DNA of 64,000 nucleotides, from positions 56,404,001 to 56,468,000 of the forward strand of contig CM070907.1 in assembly GCA_036417435.1 (NCBI GenBank), given 5' to 3'. The translations under genes and the position numbers were made by a program. Numbering within the stretch: position 1 is the stretch's first letter; each line of letters starts with the position of its first letter. The notes beneath the pieces are model-generated. The model ran no database searches, had not been told where the DNA came from, and was given only the letters and a program-made list of their open reading frames with translations. Shown here in pieces: positions 48,535-60,784 of the stretch. This DNA is from Inia geoffrensis (Eukaryota > Chordata > Mammalia > Artiodactyla > Iniidae).

Positions 48535-49010
48535 TGTCCACATAAAGTCCACACTCTTTAGCTTGGCATGTAAATACCTTCAGGATCAGGCCCCTGCCTG
48601 CCTCTCACATCGCAGTTTTCCATTCTCACATCCTGTGCTGCTGCCATGTTAAATTACTTCTCATACCCCTGCCTTGGCATGCACTTCCATGCCTCCCTGA
48701 CTTTGTCTATGTTGGTTCCTTTGCCTCAGTGACTGTCCTCCCATTCGTACTAATCTCTCCTTGAAGGCCTGCCTCTCAGTGAAACTCTTCCCTATTTTCC
48801 AGGACAAAGAAGCCACTCCCTCCTTTGGTGAACAAAGCACAATGTGCTTATCCCACTAAAGTGTATTCATCTGTTTAAACACCTTATCTTTTCTAGATTG
48901 TGAGCTCTTTGAAGGGAACAACTATGTCCATTTCATCTCTCTAACTCCATGTTTATCACAGGAGTAGGTCTATTAGTATGCGTTCAATAAATGTTGAGTA
49001 AAGAAACAAA
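48535..49010 (+). repeat. L2 3' region
   Basis: 'ataaagtccacactctttag', 'cttcaggatcaggcccctgc', 'cttgaaggcctgcctctcag', 'agattgtgagctctttgaag' and 'tgcgttcaataaatgttgag'. One of the most complete L2 ends here. Confidence 0.87.
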
Positions 49011-49303
49011 TGAAGATCATATAAATGAATGAAAAAAGATGATGACAGAAAATATGAATATAGTTATTTCACATAGCCCAAAGTAAAAAACGGATATTCA
49101 CGGGTTGGGGGAAGAGAAACATAGATGAAGGTCAGGTAAATGAGAATAGGGTTCAGTTATTGGAACTTTAACTGAGCACCTACTACTATGTGCTATACAC
49201 GGTGCTGGGTGGCAGGGAAGATATTTATTCATCCATTTTCTTACTTATGGAAACTACAGGACAACAGTGCCAGGAGCTTCTGTTTTATTTTCCATTGTAT
49301 TCT

Positions 49304-49471
49304 TTTTAAAAAATATTTGTTTATTTACTTATTTTGTTGTGTTGTTGTTTTTGTTGTTTTGGCTGCTCCATGCGGCATGGGGGAATCTCAGTTCCCTGAC
49401 CTGGGATCGAACCTGTGCCCCCTGCACTGGGAGCGTGGAGTCTTAACCACTGGACCGCCAGGGAAGTTCCC
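49304..49471 (-). mobile_element. Older cetartiodactyl tRNA-derived SINE
   Basis: Copy on the minus strand with a T/G-rich tail, B box as GGTTCGATCCC and ending cgccagggaagttcc. Perfect 13-bp TSD tccattgtattct at 49291-49303 and 49472-49484. Confidence 0.9.
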
Positions 49472-52004
49472 TCCATTGTATTCTAAGCAGTTAAATTACT
49501 AACAATAAACGAGGCAGAATCCCTATGCATGAGGGATTCACCTTTTGGAATGAATATAATTTGACTTCAAAAAAAAAAAAATCCTTGTATCTGGAAGTAA
49601 AGCTAGCATGGGGTAAAAAGGGCAGCTGCCTACCAGGTCATTCCAGCACGACATACAAACATCCCCACAGTCAGCATCAAGCACCAGGCCCTGCCCAAGT
49701 ACCCTGACTCTGTTCTTCCATTTGGAATTGGGCTTAGTTTAGACTCCACCAGAGGCTTCCAGATCACTTGCTGGGTATGTGGAATGAATGTCACAGGGAA
49801 GGACTCCAGTTCATGACAGAACAAGCTTTTGCTCTTGGACTGTTTTGTGTATATCTGGGGAGCAGAAAGAAGAAATCCACAGACTTCTTCAGATTAACAG
49901 GAATTTAATGTTTAACTAGAAGAGTCCTTCGGGTGCCTGAGTCCAAGCCCCTAATTTACAGGTGAGATACGTGATCCCTAGAGATGGACAGAGCTTCCCC
50001 TCCATCACCCACTGAGGCTGAGGCATCGACAGGTCTGCTATGATGCTCTCACCCCACCTGGGGGCATCCAATGACAAGATGGCCCGGTAACTGCTAGTGG
50101 CCTCCCGGGCCCTTAGGCCTGCCTCCTGCAGAGCCCAGAAGCCACAGTCCTGTGATCTCCTAACTTTCTGTGGTTGTTGAGCTACTTCAGACACTCAGGG
50201 AGCACGAGGTCCCGGGCCCCTGCTCTCATCCCTCAAGCCTGGGGGCCACTCGGCTGCTGAACGCTGATGCTTTGGGCTGGGTTGGCTCTCGCAGGAGTCA
50301 CCTGGAATATTTCCTGCTGGCCAACGAAGGTGCACGCAAGAACAGAGCCCATGACTGTTCAGGACACCGTATTTCCAGAGAAGTGAGTCCTGGTTGTGGC
50401 AAAGGAGAAACAGGACTGAGAGAGACCAGCCAGTGGAGATCATTTTTGAGGAGCAAAAGCCTCCTGATCCTGGGTGACAGGGCTGGCCAGGTCGGGGGAC
50501 ACGGCTCGGAAACACTGACCGTGTGCCTGGGGCCAGGGAATGTGAGTACATGTCTATATAGGCTGTTCTCTGGGCTATGCAGCCAGAGGACGGCCTCTAA
50601 GAGGACTCCTCAGCAGGTGGCTTGTGTTGCTAGAAAAACCTGAAGCAGCTCTGCTAAAACGTGACTGCACACGGTGTCTCAGTGGACAAGTTCATTTCAT
50701 GACCGTGCGTCCTGTCTTCCTGTCAGGGTACAGGACAGGTCTTGCTTCTTCCAGAAAAGGGAGACTTTGCTGCTTTACTCAGAAAGGGGAGACTAGGATG
50801 GACCACAATTAGACCCACTTCCTGGGGTGGGGCTAGTGCGGGGCAGAGACACAGAAAAGAGCCGCGCAAATCCAGCTCAGCAGGCTGGACCTGAGGTGTA
50901 CACAACAGACAGGTGGCATTCAAGGGAAACAGTCCTTCCAGGGGCAGGGGAGGAGGACTGACAGGGGACAGGCATGGTGAGGGAGCACCCAGGGGCAGCT
51001 GGATGTGGATGTCCTGTGTGTCACCAGGTAACGATGCCCAGGTTCTTAAGCAGAGCACGGGTGGGTCTCCAGACCCAGACATGGCAGGGGTGGGAGCCAG
51101 GTAAGGGGAGGCAAGCCTTGCACCCTTGGGTGGCAGGGCTACCAGGCCGCTCATATTAGGGACTTACAGATAGCAAGTGAGTTTGGGATTCTGGGACAGG
51201 ACAGAAACCCACTGCCAGAGCTGGCACATAAAGGGTCAGGCAGAGGAATGGTAGGAGGACTGGAGGCTGAGCCGCTGGGGTTGTTCTAAGCCCTCCTCCT
51301 CAGGTTGGGGTTAGTCCTAGAAGCCTGCAGGCTAGGCCCACAGGGTAGAGTCACAGGGCCCCGCCGTGGTGGGAGGAGGTAGGTCGGGTGGGGAGGGTGG
51401 GTGGGCAGGTCTCTCTCCCCGGCTAGAATACTGCCCAGAGGTAGCATCGCCTCCCCACAGCCCCGCACCGTGGAGCTCACTTAGAGCCAGCTCTTGACGC
51501 CTCCAGGATTGGACTGGGGTGCTGGTTAGACTCATTGCAGACGTGTTTGGTACGTCCTGACCCTATATTCTCCATAGAGGACAATATTAGTGATGTGATG
51601 CGTGGCCCTCCGATATTTTAACTTCTCATTGCTTGAAGTTTATCAGTGTTGGATGGAAATGCAGAAAGTCCCTGACTTACAGACACTGGAATTACTACTT
51701 GAGAGCCTCACTTAGGACTCCAGGCTCGCCAGGACTCAGGCTCTGCTACTGCATCGCTGAGCCAAGAGTTTTTTCTCTGGCCTCAAAGTCTCCTCTTCAA
51801 GCACAAAGGACTGCCCATCTCAAAGGTCTGTTCACCCCTGCCTGCCACAGTGCCAGGGCACTTGCATCAGTTATATAACTACATTAATGCTTCGGGCTAA
51901 GATTCTCATTTCTCTCCCAGTTCCTACGGTGACACTAAAACCTATACGAATACAAATGCCCTTGCCAATGCGAACACTAACTCTTGCTGTAAGTGATAAC
52001 AGAC

Positions 52005-52225
52005 ACTAACATTCATCCAGTGCTTACTGCTCTGACACATAGGTGTTTTATATCTCCTTCAATCCTCAGACATCCCCACGAGGTACCAATTATTATCCTC
52101 ATATGACAGATGAGGAAAGTGAGGAACAGAATGATTAAGAGACTTATCCCTGGTCACACAGCTGGCAAGGGGTAGGGCTCAAATTCAAGCCTCGCTACCT
52201 GCCTCTGAGGCCATGCTCTGGAGCA
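52005..52225 (-). repeat. MIR
   Basis: Minus-strand copy: 'atgacagatgaggaaagtga', 'ggtcacacagctggcaagg' and 'ggtagggctcaaattcaa', read on the plus strand. Confidence 0.82.
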
Positions 52226-52384
52226 CTAAGACCTGCTGCATGTTAGCTTTTTACTGTGTCGTGTAGTATTAGAAAGAAAGTCAGGGCCAGCTGGGGTTGT
52301 AGAGTTGTAGCAGCCCCATGTTGTACAGATTTCCAAGCTGAAGATGAGGAGGTGGGAATATAAAAGACCTAGCAGAGAAGAACA

Positions 52385-52650
52385 GAGGCTCAGCACATGG
52401 GCTCTAGGACCAATCAGCTTGGCTTCAAATGCTGGCTCTGCCACTTACAAGCCGTCTGTCCTGGGCCAGGTTATTCAACTTCTCTGTGCCTCAGTTTCCT
52501 ATCTGTAAAAGAAGGGGCATGAATTCCCTATGTTATATGGTTTCAGGGGAGATGTAAAGGCGTTACTAATTATGAAACTTACAAAGCATTTCAAATAATG
52601 CCTGACACATAGAACATCCTTGGTAAATATTCGGTGTTATTACTGAACGT
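52385..52650 (+). repeat. MIR
   Basis: 'ggctctgccacttacaagcc', 'ttcaacttctctgtgcctca', 'gtttcctatctgtaaaa' and 'cctgacacatagaacat'. Nearly complete. Confidence 0.87.
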
Positions 52651-55600
52651 GTGCTCTGCACCAGCCATTGGGCTTCCTGGGTATTTTATCTCATTTGATC
52701 TTCCAAATGACCTGCAGGGTGAGAATGAGTAACCCCTCATTCCAGATGAGGAAATTGAGCCTCGCTCGCCCAAGGTCGCTTGCTCTCACTTGCCCAAGAA
52801 CTTGAATGCAGGGCCTCTCCCTCTAAACCCCGGGTGGTTCCCGCTCCAGCGCACCATCGTCTGCTAATGCTTCCTGTGATGGACAGCTAGGAAAAAGCTC
52901 AGGCTACAAAGCAAACATCGTAATTTGGTTTCGGAATCAATAAAGGGATGATCAAGTGGCAGAGGAGGACTTGTTAGCTGCTCATCAGGATGATGTGAGA
53001 AGTTGCTGCCTGCATCCCGAATTAAATCACCTAGTTGCTTTATCATCATAAACATTCATTTCAATGCGGGGAGGGATTTTTTTTTTTTTTTTTTAAACCA
53101 ACATGAATAATATATAATGGCTGACATTTTGGAGGAAGCAGGATCTTTACCTTCTTCCATCTTCCATCAGGGTTATTTATCATTGTCTTTCTTCCTGGCC
53201 CCCTTTTTTAAACTGATGGGGTAGCCTGTCAGCTCAGCTTGCTCTGAAAACGCAGGAGTATGATTCAATAATAAATTCGCTCAGAGGCCAGCTGTCAGGA
53301 AGCTGGTGTTTATATGAACTCCATTAGATGACCTCTATTGCTCAGACTCTCTGAGGGCTATCTGAGGGCTGTCTTAAGGCCTGGGGCGGGCCGAGGGGGG
53401 TCGGGTGGCAGGCAAATGCATTTCTGGAACTGCTCTGTCACTGACACTTGCACACGGCTTTAGATCTGCAGTGGGCTGACGAAAAATCATATTGCATACG
53501 TGATCTTTCCCCCCCTCTTTTCCATTATATTTTTCCTCTTGTAACCTCCTACTTCCAAAAGTCTCGGAATCATTGTGGCTTTATAAAGGGGTCTGAGAGA
53601 AATTCTAAAGGCTTACGTGGTATCAAGGTTATTTCACTTCCGTTAGTGGCAGTTTTAAGTCCTGACTGAGGTGACATATGCCCTAATCTGGTCAGTGCAC
53701 AGGCGAGGGGCAGATCTTTCTGTTTCTTTCCCAAACTGCCTTTCTGGTCTCAGAGTCCCCTTCTGTTCTTCTTTTTCCTCCACGGCCCCTCCGCACACCG
53801 GGATCATATCATCCTAGAGTCCCTGAGACCCTCCTGATTTCAAACACTACAGCATGTCTCTTGACTTCTGACTTGGAAAATACTGTCACCATAATTATGC
53901 TCCGGTCACATTAAAATTCTCTTGGTTCTTTGATTATCACGGAAAGTCATGCTGGTTCCTCAGTCTAGAATGAATTCTTAAATCCTGTTCAACTGAAACC
54001 TGTGGTGAGCAACATACCCTATTCAAGAGTACACACCACACACACACGCCTCATGAAATACATATCCTTTTAGAGTGCTGCACTGATATTTTCTATTCCA
54101 CTGTACCCTATTCCATTTAAGTTTACTTCTTAAAAAAATAGTTTCGACCCACTACTACATTGACCTCATGATGTGCTAACAGGTGGTTGTGACCTGAAAT
54201 GGGATAAATAATGTTTCAGTGGCTAACCCTCCTCACTGAAATCTTTGTCTCGGGCCAAAGGCCATCTCCTGCCAGAAGTCTTATTTCATTAGTTCATTTG
54301 TTTGTTTGCTCATTCATTCTCAAAACCAAACATTCACTGCGGCCTGTTCTGAGCCAGGCCCTCTGCCGGGTGCTGGAGAAACAAAGATGGGCCAGGTGCA
54401 GCCCCCGTGCCGTGGAGCTCAGGGACCCGGATTTGCAGTGGGAGTGACGGCCCCGCCTTTGAGCTCTCAAAACACTCTCTCTCTACTCTGTTCCAGCACT
54501 CAGCAGTAGCTGACTGGCTGACTCACTGATTCATCCACCATTCATTGTGGTTAGTCTGTGCCAATCCCTCTGCTAGGCACTAGGGACTGAATGACCAACG
54601 AGGCGTGGGATGCACAAGGAGGCCGCAGTGTAATGGGGTCAGATGCACATCTTCTCGCAGGCCTAGTGCAGAGCAGGTGCTGATTAATATTTGCCAAATG
54701 GAGCGCGGCAGTTCTGTCCCCCTCTGCACCTGCCCATTCTCTCCTCTCCACAGGATCTGACCCTCTCTATACGATACGATCCTCTGCCTCCTTTGGGATG
54801 AATACTCTGGCCCATCCCTCCTTTTTCTAAAGTCCCCCTGGCTCCTGAAGTCCTTTCTCTTTGGGTTCAGTGTGCCCTGTGGCTGACTTTGGTAGCAACC
54901 TGCCCACACCCAACCACTTGCCTGAGTGAGCTGATAACCTATTAGGTTTCGAGGAGCCCAGGGAGACCTGACAACATCACATCCTTCCTCTCACCAATAC
55001 AGTGTCCTCAAACATGTTCTGAACTGGTATTAAGTAACTTGGCGGTGGTTCCTCCTCTTCCCATAATCTGCTACCCTGTCTAGCAGTGGCGATCCACAAG
55101 TATTCACTGAACTGATCTGTCTGCCCTGTGTCCAGCTCTTTCGACCCAGTCAGTCCTTCCCAAGATAAGAGATAACAACCAAAGTTGTGTGACGGGGAAA
55201 CAGCTGCCTTGAGTGGTCTTAGAGGAGGAACCGTCTCACACTGCCCTCACTTTCCCAGCTGTCTCATCCCAAGTCCCACAGTCTGGGCCCTGTTATCTGT
55301 CCTCCTAGTATGGACAATCCAGCTGGGAATCCTTCTTCTTCCACCTGCAGACCTGAATGGTTCCTCCCCTCCCACACAAGTCTCCGTAGAGGGCACCCTG
55401 CATTGTATTCTCCTCATGAATCCAGGGGAGGGACAGGTGCCTTCCACTAGGCAGAATGGCTCCAGGCATTCAGGCCAGGGTGGAAAGATGATATTCAGGC
55501 CACCTAATCTGGTGATGGTGGTTCCCCTGCCTGTTTTTTCCCTCCTACTTTAGACCTACTTGAGATCAGCTGAAGTCATTCATATCTCTGTCACTTTATG

Positions 55601-56689
55601 TAGAGCTGAGCACAGCAGTGGCAGAGGGTCAGATAGAGCTACTGCATTCATTAAACCTGTATTAAACACCTGCTCTGGGCCAGGCATTGTGCTGGGCTCT
55701 GGGGACACAGATGAACCAGACAGGGTCCCTGAGGGAGGTCTTCCTCACTCTAAGTCCATCTGGCAGTACTTCTACTTTAGTTCTGAGTCAAGCTCTGGGC
55801 TTTCCTCCAAGAAGTCCAGCCAAGCCCAGCCAAGAGCCCACTCTGCTTGGCTGGGGCCCTCACATCCTGGGGTTCCGTTGCCCATCCTTCCCTGAGGGCT
55901 ACCCCTGCTCTAGTGCCTCTGACACCAGCTGGGGTGCTGCACAGAAGCATGAGGAAGCCTCCATATAACTGCTGGTGTCATGTATGCATCTGGAGAACCT
56001 CTGCTTCCTCATCCCTGCCGTGGTCAGGCCTCTGAGGAAAAGCATCCTGCGGAGAGCCCTGGGCGCTGAGGACTGGCTGTGGCTTGCTTTCCCCACAGAA
56101 GGGTGCTCCGGTCAGTTCCAACTGGCACTGAATTCCTCTCCCTCTCATGGTCGGTCCCAGCACGCCTCATCCTTGGGTCTCCCTGAGTCAGTCACACAGC
56201 TGGGAAACTGCAGAGTAAAGGAGCTGCACCCCTGGGGCTCCTTGCTGGGCTCAGAAATGCCGTTGGGTCTCTGGGTGACAGCCTGCTTCTTGGAGGAGCC
56301 TGTTAAACGGACTCCCGTTCAGACTATACAAATTGTGGTGCAGCATACGGGGTGCAGGAAAATACAGGGTTTTTCTGTCCCACAGGCTTGTTATTGTTAA
56401 ACACAGGCACAAAGTCAGGTTGGCCTGCCCATCAGAAACCCCGCTCTCTGGAGAAGTGCCACTGGACTCCTCCCTAACAGGAATCCCGGCTGACAGCTGC
56501 CTGGCAGAATGTTGCTGCTTCCCTTCCTCAAATAAGGATTCAACAATCCAAACCTCGTTCCTCTCTAGGTGGCAGCTGGACTTTCCTGGAGGGCAGATTA
56601 CTCTCAAGTTTCACTTCCAATCAAGGAATTAGAGCTGGAAGCTCTTTCTAACATCATCACCTCCACTCTCATGTTCATCGTCATCACCA

Positions 56690-57125
56690 CCTTCATCACG
56701 TAATTAGCAAACATTTTTTGTGTGGCCAGTACTAGTCTGAGACTTCACGTACTTTTTGTTTTTTCATTTAATTCTCACGACAACCCTGCACAATAGACAT
56801 TACTACCCTGCTCTTACAGGTGAGGAAATTGGAGCTCAGAGAAGTTAAGGAATTTTCACATAGCTATAAAGTGGATGCAACAGACTTCACACCCAGGTCT
56901 TGGCTATTTTCACCAGACCACACTGCTGCCATAAAAGCCACCATTTACTTATCACGACTGTACCAAGCCCTGTGCTAGGTGCTTTACCTCAGTTAATGTT
57001 TTCAATGGCTTTCATGAAACGATTACTATTATGGCCAGTTTATCTTTGGAGGCAGGTACACAAAGGTTCAGTCATTCCCCTGGGGCCACACCGAGCTAGT
57101 AGGAGGTAAAGCCAAGATGCACACT
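56690..57125 (-). repeat. Two MIR copies in tandem
   Basis: On the plus strand: 'acaggtgaggaaattggagc', 'tcagagaagttaaggaattt' (first copy, to about 56935) then 'ccaagccctgtgctaggtgc' and 'gagctagtaggaggtaaagc' (second). Both in minus orientation. Confidence 0.75.
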
Positions 57126-57612
57126 CCGGGCGCTTTCTACGATACCTCATTCCTTCATAGGAGAGGAAAGAGAGCAACAACCCAAACCTGGCAACTCATT
57201 TCACTTTATCCCAAAGATGCAAATAAGCCCTGTATTACGGGTTCAGAGCATGACGATAGGATCCAAGCAGGCAGTCTAACGAGAAAAGCATCTGCTGTCT
57301 TGTGTTTGTGGGTTTCCAGTCACTTGGGCTTGTTTTACATAAAAATCTGTTTGGGGATACTTAGTAGTGAATGATAGCTGCTTCCTCTGAATCTAGATCA
57401 GTGAGGGGCAGCGGCATAATGATTCACGAGAATAACAGGTAAAAGGTATTTTAACAGTAACATTTGGAAGCTTCCGTTATCCATTCGTTTTAGAGCAAAT
57501 ACTCTATTCCGGGCCCTGCCCTAAGTAATATAGGTTTGGAGAGATGAATGGTCTCTACTTTCAAAGCATGTTATTTAACTGAAGGTGACAGATATATAAA
57601 CAATCATCTGGG

Positions 57613-57816
57613 GGCTTCCCTGGTGGCGCAGTGGTTGAGAGTCCGCCTGCCGACGCAGGGGACGCGGGTTCGTGCCCCGGGTCCGGGAAGATCCCACGTG
57701 CCGCGGAGCGGCTGAGCCCGTGAGCCATGGCCGCTGAGCCCTGCGCGTCCGGAGCCTGTGCTCCGCAACGGGAGAGGCCGCAGCAGTGAGAGGCCCGCGT
57801 ACCGCAAAAACAAAAC

Positions 57817-57846
<30 letters not shown>
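57613..57846 (+). mobile_element. CHR-type SINE with AAAAC-repeat tail
   Basis: Full-length copy on the plus strand, antisense to TENM4, with TSD caatcatctggg (57601-57612) and caatcacctggg (57847-57858). The tail is a run of CAAAA units. Confidence 0.94.
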
Positions 57847-57848
<2 letters not shown>

Positions 57849-59639
57849 ATCACCTGGGAGCTGACTTCTACACCTGCTTCTTCTACTAATCTGTAATGTG
57901 ATTTTAACAGATAATTTAACCTCTCTGGACTCTGAATCCTCAGTAGAAAATTAAGTAAAATAGATTATGTATCCATCCATCCTCTGTCCCACTGTCCCTC
58001 CCCATCGCTCCCCTCTCTCCTTCTTTCCCTCCATCTCTTCATTGTTCGAGGTAATATATCGATATATGCATATTTATCTTGAGTGACTACTAAATACTAA
58101 AATGAGTGAGATGCAGTCCTGTCCTGGCAGACTCAGTTTAGAGGCTTAACGGACATTTGCATATTCACTGTATTAAGCTCTTGTCCAGAGCCACATATCC
58201 ATCAGTGGCAGAGGCAGGATCTGAAACGCAAGTTGGCTGGACTCCAAGGCCTATTATACTCTTTTCTCTCTGCTGAGCGGTCCCTTTCTCCCAGTACAGG
58301 TTTCTCAAGTTCCCCACTTGACAGGCTCCTTAAGGCATGTCAGACTGGGAGAGAGGATACTGAAATCCTTGGGCGGGTGCCGCGTGATTCCTGGCACGTA
58401 AGCAGCAGGCTTGGTGAGTGACCTGAGGACACTCAGGGATCATGGTCCCTGTTGGTACTTATTAAGATGGCATGGTAAGGGCACCCCAAAACAGAACAGC
58501 CACTGGCAGCCAACCAGCCATAGCCCTAATCAGATCCCATAACGGGTCCAGTAAAGAAAGGGTGAGCAAGTAATATTCCCCTTGGTAGGAGTACTATTTC
58601 TATCTCCAGTTGACTAAAAGAACTCACACCATGGGAAGGCCTACAAGCATACAGACAAAATCACACAATTGAACGAAAAAGCAGCAGCTCCCTACCCAGA
58701 GACGAAAGCGGTATTTCTGGCCAAGATAATAAATGAATAGGTTTTTCCTCACTCTATTTCTGCTCCTGGCTCTGCCACTTGACTAGCCTGTGAATTGGGG
58801 AAGATCATGTAACCTCTGAGGTTCTCAGTATTCTCGGGGTAAGCTGAGGGGACCACAAAGTACCTTCATCTCTAAAAAGGTTAAAGTTCGAATGCTTTGA
58901 CACACTCATATCATGCCCCTCCTGCTGGGCTCAGAGAACTCCCCCGACTTCACTGTTCCCCTCTTGTCATTGCTCCTTGTGAGGAAGGGCTGGGGCAGTG
59001 GAAAGCATGGGCCCTGGACTCCCAGCTCCATCACGTCCCAGGAGCGAGCCTTCTCCTTGGATTCCCAGTTACTCTCTGGGGATCATAATACTACGTTCTA
59101 GGGAGACTCCCCAGGAGCCCTTCTTAGGTCCCCACTCGGCCCCCTTACACATTTTCCTGGATCCAACTTCTGTGTGCTCATGGTTTCATCTACTGCTTGT
59201 TTCTTGATGGCTCACATATCAAAACCCCCAGCCCTAGCCTCTGTGTGAGCTTCAGATTTGCTTCTGAGCTACAAATAGACATTTATTCTTGGGTGCTCCA
59301 CTGAGGTAAGTCCCTTCCTTGCCCTTGCCAAGCATCTGAGTAACAGAGTCCTCTCTCCAGCATCCCTCAGACCCAGCAGAGGATGAATCCCTGCTGATGT
59401 CCCTCTTTAAATAGAACTGGGGATGTCATTCATTCTTCCCTTCCCTCATCCCTACCACATCGTCCTCTTAGGGCAGGAACTCTCTTGGCAGAGAAGTCAT
59501 GAACATAGAAGGCACACAGTCTGTGCTGAACTGAACTGGGCTGACTTTTAAAGAAAGCTCTGTGTGCATGAGGTATCACTACTTTGGAAGACATTCAAAA
59601 TAAATTATCATAAATCCCTCCTTCTTGGATACCTTTCCC

Positions 59640-60045
59640 AAGTTCACAGACCCTGATCTGGGGAGCAGAGAACAGACAGCTGCCTTTTGCTGGCTCCTGT
59701 ACACTTTTATGCCCCTGGGTCTTTGCACAAGCAGTTCTCTCACCCTGGCACACTCTCTCTCCCTTGCTGAGCTATTTCTCATCTTTAAGACTCAGTTCTT
59801 AAGTCTCAGCCTTCCCCCACCCAGGAGCACCTTCTCTATGCTCCCAGAGTACCCTGGGGGCATATTTCTGGTCTATCACAACGGAACTATTTTTTGTCCC
59901 CTTAGCGGGCTGTGAGCGTTTGTCCGCCGCGCCTTCCTTCATTCACCAATGGGCAGGGACTGTGCTCCACTCATCTCTGTGCTTCCAGCACAGGACCTGG
60001 CACAGAGCAGACCTCAGTAAAAACCTGTCCAATAGACGACACCAC
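59640..60045 (+). repeat. L2 3' region with a 30-bp insertion
   Basis: 'gtctttgcacaagcagttct', 'taagactcagttcttaagtc', 'gcgggctgtgagc', then the foreign 30-mer, then 'gggcagggactgtgctccac' and 'cacaggacctggcacagagc'. Confidence 0.8.
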
Positions 60046-60784
60046 TGACGCTTGTGAAAGCATGCATGGGTGTTTGGCCTGGGGTGCCAGCAGATGCACC
60101 CCACCCCAGCCTAACAAAATCTCCCGGACATCAGCCCTGAGGGATGATAGTGTCAAAGCTTTCAGCCCATCTGGAGACCACAGAATCAGTAAGCGTGGAC
60201 TGCAGAGTGGGTATTGATCCAAGATTCCCCTTGAACCTTTGATTTCCCACTCTCTCCATCTATCACCCAGTGAGGACAAAAAAACTTCGCTCATAAAAAT
60301 TCCAAACGCCCTGGACAGCAGTTTTCTAAATGTGGGTACCTGAGGCTGCTTCCCTGCCTCCCCTGCCATTCCATCAGGAGCCTTCAACGCCCACCCTCCT
60401 GGCCTCCTCCCACTCCCATCCACCCACACGTGGCCCTGGAGGTGAGCCACTCCCCCTTCAGAGAGCCACAGCCAGAGCTGGACTCACCCTCCGTCGAAGG
60501 GGTTCTCCCCGGGGATGATGTGTGTGCTGTCCCTGCCCACGAGGAACTTGATCCGGTCGTAGAAGGAGTGTAGGTTCTGCTGGGACACAGGAGCCTGTGT
60601 CTCCTGGATGATGTCCAGAGGGTCGGGGGAGCCCAGGCACAGCGGGCTGACGTGACAGAGGGGCTGGAGGCAGCAGTCGGGGTCCATGCAGTCCACCAAG
60701 CCATCTGCAGGGGTGACAGAGCATGACGTTTATATGGCTATGTTCAATCAGCATCGTTTGTCCACTGCGCCTTCCTTCATTCAC
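59917..60784. repeat. 30-bp direct repeat flanking the 60488-60704 exon
   Basis: 59917-59946 and 60755-60784 share cgtttgtcc....gcgccttccttcattcac, 28 of 30 bases identical. The lower copy interrupts an L2 tail between 'ctgtgag' and 'gggcagggactgtg', so it is an insertion there. Confidence 0.85.
60488..60704 (-). CDS. TENM4: TENM4 exon: end of cysteine-rich region (most upstream exon in window)
   Basis: This is a 217-nt internal exon. The acceptor is ctgcag just above 60704 and the donor is GTGAGT just below 60488. It enters in phase 1 and leaves in phase 2. It reads (D)[20 protein letters not shown], then a hydrophilic stretch with [15 protein letters not shown], ending [11 protein letters not shown]. 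Five cysteines fall in the first twenty or so residues, as expected for the tail of the teneurin cysteine-rich region that follows the EGF repeats. The FYDRIKFL segment then leads into the transthyretin-like domain. The preceding EGF-repeat exons must lie above 64000. A 30-bp direct repeat sits on either side of this exon (see findings). Confidence 0.95.

Larger units (their letters stand above)
40539..60487 (-). other. TENM4: 20-kb intron between the 60488 and 40538 exons
   Basis: Contents in order: L1 3' end 40908-41351; L2 about 41600-41960; repeat-free homeodomain-motif stretch 42850-43110; CHR SINE 43966-44194; L2-like 44560-44700; MIR in minus orientation 44800-44945; MIR 45470-45610; L2 45680-46070; repeat-free stretch with POU octamer 46400-46680; CHR SINE 47627-47838 and (CA)19; L2 48535-49010; older SINE 49304-49471; MIR minus 52005-52225 and plus 52385-52650; repeat-free 52880-53340 and 53440-53690; MIR in minus orientation 56690-56935 and 56940-57125; CHR SINE 57613-57846; L2 59640-60045. 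49850-51950 is moderately GC-rich with nothing recognised, as is most of 53700-56650. Confidence 0.75.
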
